Below, one piece after another: positions 7,998 through 16,042 of a stretch of DNA of 64,000 nucleotides. The first letter of the stretch is position 1; every line of letters begins with the position of its first letter. The stretch spans positions 62,001 through 126,000 of the forward strand of contig NZ_CAMIHD010000005.1 in the NCBI RefSeq assembly GCF_946222835.1. The letters run 5' to 3'. A program made the translations under genes and the position numbers. Below the pieces are notes generated by a model. The model saw only the letters and a program-made list of their open reading frames with translations, was not told the origin of the DNA and did no database searches. Source of the DNA: an uncultured Corynebacterium sp. (lineage in GTDB: Bacteria; Actinomycetota; Actinomycetes; Mycobacteriales; Mycobacteriaceae).

Positions 7998-8842
7998 GCC
8001 AACTTTTCCGCGCGCTCGACGATATTGCGCACCAAGAAGGCGCGGGTCAGCGGGCCGACGCCGCCCGGGTTCGGCGAGACGAATCCGGCCTTGTCCCAGC
8101 AGTCTGGGTGGATGTCGCCGGTGAGCTTGCCGTCGACGCGGGAGACTCCGACGTCGAGAAGCGCGGCACCTTCCTTAATCATGTCCGCAGTGAGCATGTG
8201 GGGCTGGCCGGCGGCGGCGATGACGATATCGGCCTCGCGGGTCTCGGCGGCCAGGTCCTTGGTACCGGTGTGGCACAGGGTGACGGTGGAGTTCTCGCTG
8301 CGGCGGGTAAGCATCAGGCCGATGGGACGGCCCACGGTCACGCCGCGGCCGATGACCACGGTTTTGGCACCATCAAGCTCAACGCCGAAGCGGCGCAGCA
8401 GGTGCAGGCAGCCGTTCGGGGTACAAGGCAGGGGCGCGTCCTCGTTGAGCACGAGCTTGCCCAGGTTGACCGGGTGCAGGCCGTCGGCATCCTTTTCGGG
8501 GTCGATGCGCTCGAGGATGGCGTTTTCGTCTAGGTGCTTGGGCAGCGGGAGCTGGACGATGTAGCCGGTGCAGGCGTCATCGGCGTTGAGCTCATCGATA
8601 ACGGCCTCGAGTTCTTCCTGCGTGATATCGGCCGGCAGGTCCTTGCGGATGGAGTTGATGCCGAGCTTTTCGCAGTCGCGGTGCTTCATCTTCACATAGG
8701 ACTGGGAGCCGGGGTCTTCGCCGACCAGGACGGTGGCGAGGCCGGGCGTAATCCCCTTGTCCTTCAGCGCGGCCACGCGCTGGGCGAGGTCGGCGAAAAT
8801 CTCGTCGCGGTACAGTGTGCCATCTAGTTTGGTAGCGCTCAT
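7994..8842 (-). CDS. folD: Bifunctional methylene-THF dehydrogenase/methenyl-THF cyclohydrolase FolD
   Basis: FolD interconverts 5,10-methylene-THF and 10-formyl-THF using NADP, feeding purine and methionine synthesis. The 282-aa product has the catalytic-lysine segment SYVKMKHRDC, the substrate motif GYIVQLPLPKHLD, the VIGRGVTVGRPIG Rossmann signature and the C-terminal NPGGVGPLT motif. I chose the ATG at 8842 (MSATKL) over the one at 8851, because the -10 candidate TAGGAT (8855-8850) ends 7 nt before it and the earlier ATG lies next to that hexamer. It is divergent from trmL. Confidence 0.95.
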   Translation of the reverse strand: MSATKLDGTLYRDEIFADLAQRVAALKDKGITPGLATVLVGEDPGSQSYVKMKHRDCEKLGINSIRKDLPADITQEELEAVIDELNADDACTGYIVQLPLPKHLDENAILERIDPEKDADGLHPVNLGKLVLNEDAPLPCTPNGCLHLLRRFGVELDGAKTVVIGRGVTVGRPIGLMLTRRSENSTVTLCHTGTKDLAAETREADIVIAAAGQPHMLTADMIKEGAALLDVGVSRVDGKLTGDIHPDCWDKAGFVSPNPGGVGPLTRAFLVRNIVERAEKLA

Positions 8843-8849
8843 AGCCACC

Positions 8850-8859
8850 ATCCTAGACT
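8850..8859. promoter_or_regulatory. Overlapping divergent -10 elements for folD and trmL
   Basis: ATCCTAGACT contains TAGACT (8854-8859) for trmL, 6 nt before its ATG at 8866. On the other strand it contains TAGGAT (8855-8850) for folD, 7 nt before its ATG at 8842. Only 23 nt separate the two start codons, and the two -10 hexamers share bases 8854-8855. Both transcripts would be leaderless, and the two promoters could hardly be occupied at the same time. Confidence 0.6.
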
Positions 8860-8865
8860 GAAGGC

Positions 8866-9336
8866 ATGAGCCAGCTGCACATTGTCTTTGATAACCCGGT
8901 CATTCCTACTAATACGGGCAACGCCATCCGCACGGCCGCGGTAACGGGCGCGAGCCTGCACCTGATTGAGCCGCTGGGCTTTAATTTCGACGATAAGCAC
9001 TTAAAGCGCGCCGGACTGGATTATCACGATCTGGCCGATGTGCAGATTCACAAGGATTTTCAGGCCTGCATGGATGCGCTGCCGGGGGCGCGCGTCTTCG
9101 CGTTTACCACGCATACGGATAAGTGGTTTACGGATATCGAATACCAGGAAGGCGATGTCCTTCTCTTCGGCACGGAGCCGACTGGCCTGCCGGAGGAGCA
9201 TATTAATCATCCGCGCGTGACGGACCGCGTGCGCATTCCGATGGTGCCGGCTAGGCGCTCGATGAACCTGTCGAATTCGGCGTCGACGGCCGTATTCGAG
9301 GCTTGGCGCCAGCTGGGCTTTAACGGGGCGGTTTAA
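8866..9336 (+). CDS. trmL: tRNA (cytidine(34)-2'-O)-methyltransferase TrmL
   Basis: A SPOUT-fold methyltransferase that modifies the wobble ribose of tRNA-Leu isoacceptors using SAM. The 156-aa protein has the family's N-terminus (LHIVFDNPVIPTNTGNAIRTA), the trefoil-knot segments LLFGTEPTGLP and VRIPMVPARRSMNLSNSAS, and the usual full length. The start is probably leaderless. The stop overlaps the convergent gene for the YdbT-like protein by 17 nt. Confidence 0.92.
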   Translation: MSQLHIVFDNPVIPTNTGNAIRTAAVTGASLHLIEPLGFNFDDKHLKRAGLDYHDLADVQIHKDFQACMDALPGARVFAFTTHTDKWFTDIEYQEGDVLLFGTEPTGLPEEHINHPRVTDRVRIPMVPARRSMNLSNSASTAVFEAWRQLGFNGAV

Positions 9337-10657
9337 AATCCGGCAGCTGGCGGGAGCGTAGCTGGGTAAGGAGTGCGGTGGCGTCGGCAAGCGTGAGGTT
9401 GCGCGCGGCCATGCGCACGGGGCCCTGGACTAGGTCGAGGTCGACGGTGGCTAGGCCGAGCGCCTGGGAAATCGGGCCGCGGCGGTAGGTTAGCTCCTGG
9501 ATATGGGAGGTGTGGATGGCCTTGACGCGGCGGTTGAGTCGGCCGTTGCGCACGATGACGTAGTCGCCGGTAAGCGCCACGGTTTGTTGGCGGTAGTCCA
9601 GCGGGGAAACCCACTTGGCGCGGGTTGGCGAGGCGTAGGTGGGTGCGGCGTCGGCCGGCAGGAATTGCCGGGCTTGGGCGAGGGTGCCCACCGGAAGGAT
9701 GCGGGTGGAGCCAGAAGCCTTGCCGCTTGCCGACGCCCCATACCCCGCCACCGAAACCCGTACCTCGTACCAGCCCAGCGGCCGCCAGAGGAAGGGCTGG
9801 GTGATCTGCACGGCGTGGATGCGGTCGAGGCGGATGCTTTGGCGGCGGCGATCAGCCAGGCCGTAGGTGATGTTGAGGACCTCGCCGTCGGTGCGAGCGG
9901 TATAACGCCAGGAAGAATCGAGCACGTTCCAGGCGTTGGGGAGCGCGCCGACGAGAATGGGCAGCGCGGTCGAGAGCGGCAGCCGCGTAACCACGACGAG
10001 GATAAGGAAGCCGACGAGGAAAAGCGTGGACGTGCGCAACGCGGCCGCAATCAGGGAGCGGGCGATGGGGATTTCGGGCACGAGAGCTGGTTCCTCGGCC
10101 GGTGACTCAGCCGGTTCTTCAGCCGATTCCTCGGCCGGCGCCTCGGTGTGGGAGGTGGGAGCGCCGTGAACGTGGGCGAGGATGTCATCGCGTAGGGCCT
10201 CGGCGTCGGACTTTTTTAGGTAGGCGATTTCGATGACGGAAGATTGACCGCCTGCGGTTTCCACGCGCACAGCCGCTAGCCGGAAGAGGCGTGCGATGAC
10301 GGGCTCGACGACGTCGACGGCTTGGGTGCGGTCATAGCGCGCGGTGCGCAATTGGGTTGAAAAGAGGCCGCGGTGCAGGGAAAGTTCTTCCGCGCCGAGC
10401 TGGTAGCCCATGCGGCGCCACCACAGGCCGGAGGCGAGCCACACGACCGCGCAGACCGCGATGAAACCGGCGAGAGCAAGGGCGGTATCGCGCAAGGCCT
10501 CGCCGCGGTGCTCGCCGGTAATAAAAGCGAAGATATCGCGCAGGGCCTCCAGGTTGACGTTGAGGGCGAAGGCCGCAATGAGGGCCAAGATGACCGACCA
10601 CAGGCGCAGCAGCGGGGTAAACCGGTGGACGCGGCGGAAGCTCGGCTGGGTACTCAT
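9320..10657 (-). CDS. PH-domain membrane protein (YdbT-like)
   Basis: A 445-aa protein with bacterial PH (bPH2) repeats. Two N-terminal membrane helices lie at about 16-34 and 55-80, a PH segment follows (ELSLHRGLFSTQLRTARYDRTQAVDV), an acidic Ala/Glu linker spans about 165-190, two further helices lie at about 205-245, and a second PH-like region contains DRRRQSIRLDRIHAV. The start overlaps the upstream PH gene by 4 nt, the usual ydbS-ydbT pairing. The family's role in actinobacteria is unclear; some Bacillus members contribute to bacteriocin resistance. It holds two copies of the GCGTCGGCAAGC word (9381 and 9725, opposite orientations). Confidence 0.85.
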   Translation of the reverse strand: MSTQPSFRRVHRFTPLLRLWSVILALIAAFALNVNLEALRDIFAFITGEHRGEALRDTALALAGFIAVCAVVWLASGLWWRRMGYQLGAEELSLHRGLFSTQLRTARYDRTQAVDVVEPVIARLFRLAAVRVETAGGQSSVIEIAYLKKSDAEALRDDILAHVHGAPTSHTEAPAEESAEEPAESPAEEPALVPEIPIARSLIAAALRTSTLFLVGFLILVVVTRLPLSTALPILVGALPNAWNVLDSSWRYTARTDGEVLNITYGLADRRRQSIRLDRIHAVQITQPFLWRPLGWYEVRVSVAGYGASASGKASGSTRILPVGTLAQARQFLPADAAPTYASPTRAKWVSPLDYRQQTVALTGDYVIVRNGRLNRRVKAIHTSHIQELTYRRGPISQALGLATVDLDLVQGPVRMAARNLTLADATALLTQLRSRQLPDFKPPR

Positions 10658-11115
10658 AGGCCGCTCATCCGTTCGCGGGCTTGGTGGGCAAGGCGGGTGC
10701 GGAGGGCGTCGGCAAGCGGGGCTTCCAGGCCCTTAATGGTGGCGTCCGTGCTGGCCGAAGCCGTGTGGAGCTGCAGCTTTTTCAGCCCGAGGGCGCGGTC
10801 GATGGGCCCGGAGGTCACGTCCACGAATTGGATGCGGCCGTAGGGCACGACGGTGAAGGAATGCCAGAGCTTGCCGCGGGTGATAAGCAGCTCATCGTCG
10901 GTTTCGAGCCAGCCCATGTTGCGCACCTGGGCGGGGATGAGCCAGAGCAGCCAGAAGAATAGGGCGACGAAGACACCGGCCGCCCAGTAGAACCACGGGG
11001 TCCACCAGAAACCTGCCGCACCGGCGGCCGCGGCGAGCAGAAACATCCAGCTCAGGTGGTGGATATAACGCGAGGTCACCAGGCGTGGCGAGACGGGATT
11101 CATTTCTTCGCTCAT
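10654..11115 (-). CDS. PH-domain membrane protein (YdbS-like)
   Basis: A 153-aa protein with two membrane helices (about 22-38 and 44-65) followed by one bPH2 domain with the typical DDELLITRGKLWHSFTVVPY and GRIQFVDVTSGPIDRALGL pattern. I start it at the ATG at 11115 (MSEEMNPV), because the longer frame adds residues uncharacteristic of the family. It forms an overlapping pair with the YdbT-like gene. One GCGTCGGCAAGC word lies at 10706-10717 near its 3' end. Confidence 0.85.
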   Translation of the reverse strand: MSEEMNPVSPRLVTSRYIHHLSWMFLLAAAAGAAGFWWTPWFYWAAGVFVALFFWLLWLIPAQVRNMGWLETDDELLITRGKLWHSFTVVPYGRIQFVDVTSGPIDRALGLKKLQLHTASASTDATIKGLEAPLADALRTRLAHQARERMSGL

Positions 11116-11154
11116 AGTTATTGACAGTATCAATCGGGCCATACCCTTGCCTCA

Positions 11155-11220
11155 CTTATCGTTAATCGATATTATCGAATTACGACAACATCGACAGTCG
11201 ATAAGGAATCGACGGAAAGG
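11155..11220 (+). promoter_or_regulatory. AT-rich promoter region with repeated TATCGA words
   Basis: Before the DUF2975-like gene lie CTTATCG (11155-11161), ATCGATATTATCGAAT (11164-11179), TCGACAGTCGATAAG (11191-11205) and GAATCGAC. The outer CTTATCG/CGATAAG pair is inverted. The repeated TCGATA/TATCGA elements could be operators for the XRE regulator encoded downstream. GGAAAGG at 11214-11220 is the ribosome binding site. Confidence 0.4.
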
Positions 11221-11226
11221 ATTGTC

Positions 11227-11775
11227 ATGCCCACCCCACAACCCACCTCCAAGGCTGAGCGTCGCGAAATTAACGCGGCGGCCGGCATCTGCCTCCTTAC
11301 CATCGTCATCCTCGGCCCTACCTACCTGCGTGAGCTTGCCACCGGACGCTTTTCCACCGCACTGAGCGCGGCTATTCCGGAAGGCCTGAGCAAGCACAAC
11401 CTCGACGGCGGGCCATTCTGGATGCTCACTGCGGCGCTCGTCGTCAAGATTGCAGCAATCTTGGTTATCGCGTTCTTTGCCTATCGCCTGGTTAAGCCGA
11501 TGCTTCGCGGGCAGGTTTTTGATGCGAAAAATATCCGCCTCCTAAACGGAATGACCACCGGAATCCTTATCTGGTTCATCGGACGCTTCCCACTCGAAGG
11601 CATGGGCAATAACTGGGCCTCCTCGCAGCTCGGAATTGACTGGTGGGCCAGCCAGAACGGATCCTCATTTGGCGAGCTTGCGCTGCTCTACCTTTTTGTC
11701 TGCACCTTGCAGCTCTTCTCGGCCGCCATCAAGCGCGGTTGCAAGCTAGAAGAAGAGGTGGACGGCCTTGTCTAA
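11227..11775 (+). CDS. DUF2975-like four-helix membrane protein
   Basis: The 182-aa protein has hydrophobic segments at about 20-35, 65-92, 113-128 and 152-170. The combination of this topology, the segment LVKPMLRGQVFDAKN and a small XRE regulator starting inside its 3' end is typical of DUF2975 membrane proteins, which usually pair with YozG-like regulators. Function unknown. It has a clear ribosome binding site, unlike most neighbours. Together with 11768-12789 it forms two consecutive membrane-protein/regulator pairs. Confidence 0.7.
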   Translation: MPTPQPTSKAERREINAAAGICLLTIVILGPTYLRELATGRFSTALSAAIPEGLSKHNLDGGPFWMLTAALVVKIAAILVIAFFAYRLVKPMLRGQVFDAKNIRLLNGMTTGILIWFIGRFPLEGMGNNWASSQLGIDWWASQNGSSFGELALLYLFVCTLQLFSAAIKRGCKLEEEVDGLV

Positions 11776-11986
11776 GCCACAAGAACCCCAAGTGATCTGC
11801 CACCTCGACCGAATAATGGAAGAGCGCGGCATAACCGGAACGGCACTCGCTAAAGAAGTAGGCATCACCCCAGTTAACCTCTCCGTATTGAAGAATAATC
11901 GTGCCAAAGCCGTACGCTTTAGCACTCTGGCAGCACTATGCGCGGCACTGGACTGCCAGCCAGGGGATATCTTCGGCGTCGAGTAG
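11768..11986 (+). CDS. XRE-family regulator, YozG-like, 72 aa
   Basis: A minimal Cro/C1 helix-turn-helix protein: IMEERGITGTALAKEVGITPVNLSVLKNNRAKAVRFST contains the HTH at about residues 20-42, followed by a conserved CQPGDIFG end. It starts with TTG at 11768, overlapping the DUF2975-like gene by 8 nt, with an AGAAGAGG-type ribosome binding site inside that gene. It probably regulates its own operon. Confidence 0.8.
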   Translation: MSKPQEPQVICHLDRIMEERGITGTALAKEVGITPVNLSVLKNNRAKAVRFSTLAALCAALDCQPGDIFGVE

Positions 11987-12028
11987 CAACCCTTGCCAGG
12001 GTGTTGGGTTTATGCAATACTTTGACTT

Positions 12029-12292
12029 ATGTCCCCAAAGAAGAAGCCCTCCGCACCCATTTATAACCGGGTACGCGTGCTACGCGCCGAGCGGGACATG
12101 TCGCGCGCGCAGCTGGCTGAGGCCATCGACGTCAATCCTCAGACCGTCGGCGCGCTTGAGCGCGGGGATCACTCCCCCAGCCTGGACTTAGCCTTCCGCG
12201 TCTGTGAGGTCTTTGACCTTCCGGTGGAGGCTATTTTTTCCCGCCAGGAATTTGCCCCTATGTCCACTGAAATCTATAGGAAGAATTCCTAA
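12029..12292 (+). CDS. XRE-family regulator, 87 aa
   Basis: Single-domain Cro/C1 regulator with the HTH at about 18-45 (RAQLAEAIDVNPQTVGALERG), the DHSPSLDLAFRVCEVF continuation usual in this group and a short C-terminal tail. The start ATG at 12029 has a TACTTT hexamer 5 nt upstream and no Shine-Dalgarno. Its stop shares one base with the start of the following membrane-protein gene, so the two are co-translated. The small regulator plus membrane protein layout repeats the pair just upstream. Confidence 0.8.
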   Translation: MSPKKKPSAPIYNRVRVLRAERDMSRAQLAEAIDVNPQTVGALERGDHSPSLDLAFRVCEVFDLPVEAIFSRQEFAPMSTEIYRKNS

Positions 12293-12789
12293 TGGCTACC
12301 ACAATTCCTGCCTCTGTGTCCCGCCGCAAGCGCTTGATCCTGGCCGGCGATATTTTTCTCGGCTTGGCCATCGTGGCGGCGGCCCTGCACTTCTTCGCGC
12401 TCGGCTTGTCTAACTTGCTATGGCCAATTGCCGGCATTGCGGCGACTGTCTGCACCACGTGGCTGCGCCAATCCATACGTCGCCTCGATGTGCCCACCAC
12501 GGAGATGGATGAGTACGAACTGCGCCTGCATACCGACGCCCGCGACCAAGGACTTAAGACCGCAGTGGTTATTTCTATAGTGCTCTTCCTCGTCGCCGGC
12601 GCCACCGCATTTGGGCTGCGCTTCTTAGGCGCGGAGCAGGTTGCGGTGGAGGAAGCGACCTCGGGGGCTAATATCGCCATCTTCTTTGCCAAGCTCATCT
12701 ATATCCAGCTGCTGTGGATTCCGTTTGCGGTAGCCAAGGAATTGGCCAATAGGCTCAACGCGGACGAGCTGCGCAGCGGCGGCAACTAG
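12292..12789 (+). CDS. Four-helix membrane protein paired with an XRE regulator
   Basis: The 165-aa protein has hydrophobic segments at about 15-38, 42-58, 84-107 and 128-148, with a polar loop (RRLDVPTTEMDEYELRLHTDARDQG) between the second and third. I do not recognise the family with certainty; similar proteins accompany small XRE regulators in many Gram-positive genomes. It overlaps the upstream regulator by 1 nt and the convergent dnaE2 by 4 nt. Confidence 0.65.
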   Translation: MATTIPASVSRRKRLILAGDIFLGLAIVAAALHFFALGLSNLLWPIAGIAATVCTTWLRQSIRRLDVPTTEMDEYELRLHTDARDQGLKTAVVISIVLFLVAGATAFGLRFLGAEQVAVEEATSGANIAIFFAKLIYIQLLWIPFAVAKELANRLNADELRSGGN

Positions 12790-15700
12790 CGGAAGTCGCG
12801 GGAGCCGCGGGAGAGGAATTCGCCAAAGTCCAGCGGCTCGAGCTTATCCGCGACCACGCTGACCGCGCCGGTGGCATTTTGCACGATGCCGCGGATGATC
12901 ATCGCGCGGGCGGTGCGGGCCAGCACCTTATGTCGCGACCACAATCCGGGTGAGACCATTACGTTCATCAGGCCGGTTTCATCCTCGACACCCAAAAAGG
13001 TCAGGCCAGAAGCAGTGCGCGGGCGCTGGCGGTGGGTAATGATGCCGGCGATGCGCACGCGGGTGCCATCGGGGACATGGGGGAGCTGGGAGGCGGGGAG
13101 GACGTCGGCAAGCGAGGCACGCACCAGCTCCATCGGCTGCTGGTTATGGGTCACGCCAGTGGCGGCGACGTCGGTAGCCATGAGCTCAAAAGCAGACATG
13201 CCGGGCAGGTGCGGCGAGGCCAGGGCGGACGTACCAGGCAGCATGCCCTCGCGCTCGGTGGCGGCGACGCCAGCCTGCCACAGCGCTTGGCGACGATCCA
13301 GCCCCAGACACTCCAACGCCCCGGCCGTAGCCAGCGCCTCCACCTGCTCCACGCTGAGATCCGCCCGGCGCGAAAGATCGGACACGCTAGTAAAAGGCGC
13401 GGCCGCCTCCACGCGCTCGGCGGCGGACTCCCCTAGCCCCTTGATGAGGTTAAGCCCCAAGCGGATCTCGGACGACCCCGTCGCACGGGCCTGGGCGCCG
13501 GAGTCATTAATGCTTACCGGCAGCACCCGCACGCCGTGACGACGGGCGTCTTGGATGAGCGACTGCGGGGAATAGAAACCCATCGGCTGCGCGCGCAGCA
13601 GGCCCACGCAAAACTCCGCCGGGTAGTGGTATTTAAACCACGCGGAAAAATACACTAACGAGGCAAAGGACTGCGAGTGCGATTCCGGGAAGCCATAGGC
13701 TGCAAAGGCCACAATTTTGGTCCACAGCTTATCCGCTACCTCACCCTCGATACCATTGGTCTCGCGCAGACCGGCATAAAAACGACTACGCAGCGCGGCC
13801 ATCTTTTCCGGGGAGCGCTTCGACCCCATGGCGCGGCGCAGATCATCGGCCTCGGCACCGGAGAAGCCGGCGGCGTCGACCGCGATCTGCATCAGCTGCT
13901 CCTGGAAGAGCGGGATGCCCAGCGTTTTGCCCAGGGATTTTTCTAGCACCGGATGGTCATAGGTCACTTCCTCAAGGCCATCGCGGCGGCGCAGGTAGGG
14001 GTGCACGGACCCGCCCTGGATGGGGCCGGGGCGAATGAGCGCGACCTCGACCACCAAGTCAAAGAAGCGGCGCGGCTTCAGCCGCGGTAGCGTGGCTAGC
14101 TGCGCACGGGATTCCACCTGGAAGACGCCCACCGCATCGGCGCGGCAGAGCATGTCATAGACTTCCGGCTCGGCAAGGTCGAGCTCCCACAGGTGCACCT
14201 CGCGGCCGGTGGTGGCGCGCACGGCATCAATCATGTGGTGCAGCGCTTCCAGCATGCCGAGGCCCAAAAGATCGAATTTCACCAGGCCAGCGGCCGCGCA
14301 ATCGTCCTTATCCCACTGCAGCACGGAACGATTTTCCATGCGCGCCCATTCCATAGGAACGACGTCCGCAATGGGCCGGTCACATAGCACCATGCCGCCG
14401 GAGTGGATTCCTAGGTGGCGGGGCTGTCCGAGGAATTGCTCGGCCAAAGATGAGACCTCAGCAGGCGGTTCGGAGGCACCCTTCGACCACGCATCGGCCG
14501 AGCCCTGCGGGTAGCCCAATGCGCGGGCGGCATCGCGGGTGGCCCCCTTGCGCCGATAGGTAATGACATTGGCTACCTGTGCGGCGCGATCACGGCCGTG
14601 GGTGCGGTAGACATACTGGATAACTTCCTCGCGGCGGCCGGACTCGATATCGATATCAATATCGGGCGGGCCATCGCGGTCCGGGGAGAGAAAACGCTCG
14701 AAAAGCAGCTGTGCGGAGATGGGCTCTGCATTGGTAATGCCCAGCGCGAAGCACACCGCGGAGTTAGCGGCCGAGCCGCGGCCTTGGCACAGAATATTCT
14801 CGCGGCGGCAAAAATCCACCAGGTAGCACACGATCAGAAAGTAGCCGGGGAAGCCCAGCTGCTTGATGACGCCCAGCTCATGCCGAATCTGTTTCCTTGC
14901 CGCCTGCCTAATCTCGGCCGGGCGCGAGGCATAGCGGTCCTTAGCGCGGCGCCAGACCTCATGCTCCAGCCAGCTCATTTCGGTGTATCCCTCCGGCACC
15001 GGAAAGTGCGGCAGGTTGGGCGCGAGGGCGTCCCAGGTAAAGGAGCACTCGCGGGCGAGCGCCACGGTTTCGGCAATGAGCTCCGGCCGATCCGGCAAGA
15101 GTTGCGCCATCTGCTCGCCGGATCGCAGCCAGCCAGCCCCCATGGGGTGGGCGTGCGGCGCGGCGGCCGCGAGGGATTCGCGCCGGGCCAGGGCACGCTT
15201 GGCGGCGGCGAGCCGAGCTTGGTCGCGGGTCGCGGCCGCGGGCCGTGCGGTTGCGATGGCCCGCAGGTTATTGTATTCATCGAGGAAACGGTGCCGATCC
15301 GCATCCTCGGGGGACATGCTGCACGAATATTCGAGAACTATGCTGTCTATTTTTATTCTTTCGAGCAGGTTATCGATTTCTGCTAGCGCCTCCGGCCCCA
15401 CCAGAAAGAAGCACTCCCCTTCCAGTTCGCGCGCCACCTCATCCAAGGGCGGATAAGCCACGCGATCCTTCTCCCCGGCTTCCATCCGGGCGCGCGCAAT
15501 GAGGCGCGACAGGCGGCGATAGCCCTCCGGGGTGCGCGCCAGCACGGTCACCGGGGTCTCCGCGAGCGATAGCTCCGCGCCATATACGGCCGGAAGACCT
15601 GCTTTAGCTGCGGCTTCAGCAAATTTCATCAGGCCATAAAAACCATCACGGTCCACGATGGCCAACCCCTCAAGCCCCAGCTCCACAGCCCGGGCCACCA

Positions 15701-15905
15701 GTTCCTCCGGCTCGGCGGCGCCGTCAAGAAAGCTATAGGAACTTACCGCGTGCAACTCCGCGAAAGGGACGGCGGAATGGCCGCGCTGAGCAGAATCCGC
15801 TGGCCCATGAAGGTGATTAACCGGCACGGGTGCGGCAGATTCGCGGCCAGAGAGGATGCGCTCCACCCGCGACCACGACAGTGCTTTTCCGCCATTAAAT
15901 TCCAC
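12786..15905 (-). CDS. dnaE2: Error-prone DNA polymerase DnaE2/ImuC
   Basis: A C-family DNA polymerase used for SOS-induced translesion synthesis with ImuA/ImuB, encoded about 4.3 kb away. The 1039-aa protein has the PHP domain first (FAELHAVSSYSFLDGAAEPEELV, about 46-70), then the polymerase core with GRGSAANSAVCFALGIT, PDIDIDIESGRREEVIQYVY and FQEQLMQIAVDAAGFS, and an OB-fold region near the C-terminus (TRVRIAGIITHRQRP). Length and order fit DnaE2 rather than DnaE1. An SOS-box-like sequence lies 17 nt upstream of the start. Confidence 0.95.
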   Translation of the reverse strand: MEFNGGKALSWSRVERILSGRESAAPVPVNHLHGPADSAQRGHSAVPFAELHAVSSYSFLDGAAEPEELVARAVELGLEGLAIVDRDGFYGLMKFAEAAAKAGLPAVYGAELSLAETPVTVLARTPEGYRRLSRLIARARMEAGEKDRVAYPPLDEVARELEGECFFLVGPEALAEIDNLLERIKIDSIVLEYSCSMSPEDADRHRFLDEYNNLRAIATARPAAATRDQARLAAAKRALARRESLAAAAPHAHPMGAGWLRSGEQMAQLLPDRPELIAETVALARECSFTWDALAPNLPHFPVPEGYTEMSWLEHEVWRRAKDRYASRPAEIRQAARKQIRHELGVIKQLGFPGYFLIVCYLVDFCRRENILCQGRGSAANSAVCFALGITNAEPISAQLLFERFLSPDRDGPPDIDIDIESGRREEVIQYVYRTHGRDRAAQVANVITYRRKGATRDAARALGYPQGSADAWSKGASEPPAEVSSLAEQFLGQPRHLGIHSGGMVLCDRPIADVVPMEWARMENRSVLQWDKDDCAAAGLVKFDLLGLGMLEALHHMIDAVRATTGREVHLWELDLAEPEVYDMLCRADAVGVFQVESRAQLATLPRLKPRRFFDLVVEVALIRPGPIQGGSVHPYLRRRDGLEEVTYDHPVLEKSLGKTLGIPLFQEQLMQIAVDAAGFSGAEADDLRRAMGSKRSPEKMAALRSRFYAGLRETNGIEGEVADKLWTKIVAFAAYGFPESHSQSFASLVYFSAWFKYHYPAEFCVGLLRAQPMGFYSPQSLIQDARRHGVRVLPVSINDSGAQARATGSSEIRLGLNLIKGLGESAAERVEAAAPFTSVSDLSRRADLSVEQVEALATAGALECLGLDRRQALWQAGVAATEREGMLPGTSALASPHLPGMSAFELMATDVAATGVTHNQQPMELVRASLADVLPASQLPHVPDGTRVRIAGIITHRQRPRTASGLTFLGVEDETGLMNVMVSPGLWSRHKVLARTARAMIIRGIVQNATGAVSVVADKLEPLDFGEFLSRGSRDFR

Positions 15906-15921
15906 CCCACACAGCGTAATA

Positions 15922-15937
15922 TCGAATTATTGTTCTA
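15922..15937 (-). promoter_or_regulatory. LexA (SOS) box upstream of dnaE2
   Basis: TCGAATTATTGTTCTA keeps the TCGAA and TGTTC cores of the corynebacterial/mycobacterial SOS box (about TCGAAC-N4-GTTCGA) with three changed positions. It is 17 nt upstream of the dnaE2 start, where LexA would block transcription. Confidence 0.6.
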
Positions 15938-15966
15938 TACAAGCCCATAAGACGTGACGCCGACAA

Positions 15967-16007
15967 TAGACAAAGCGGTTCGCCGATTGCTAAGTTGCTA
16001 GACAGTC
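15967..16007 (+). promoter_or_regulatory. metQ upstream region with two TAGAC motifs
   Basis: TAGACAAAGCGGT (15967-15979) matches the metY element TAGACCAAGCGGT at 12 of 13 positions, here in the opposite orientation relative to its gene. A second TAGAC begins at 15999 (TAGACAGTC). Since both metY and metQ serve methionine supply, a common repressor such as an McbR homologue is the natural candidate. Confidence 0.5.
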
Positions 16008-16042
16008 AATTTATTTCCACTCCTACAAGAAGGGGAACCCCC

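Noticed and set aside
14598..15386. 262-residue plus-strand frame inside dnaE2
   Set aside because: Antisense to conserved polymerase sequence, with no recognisable protein features and no start signals.
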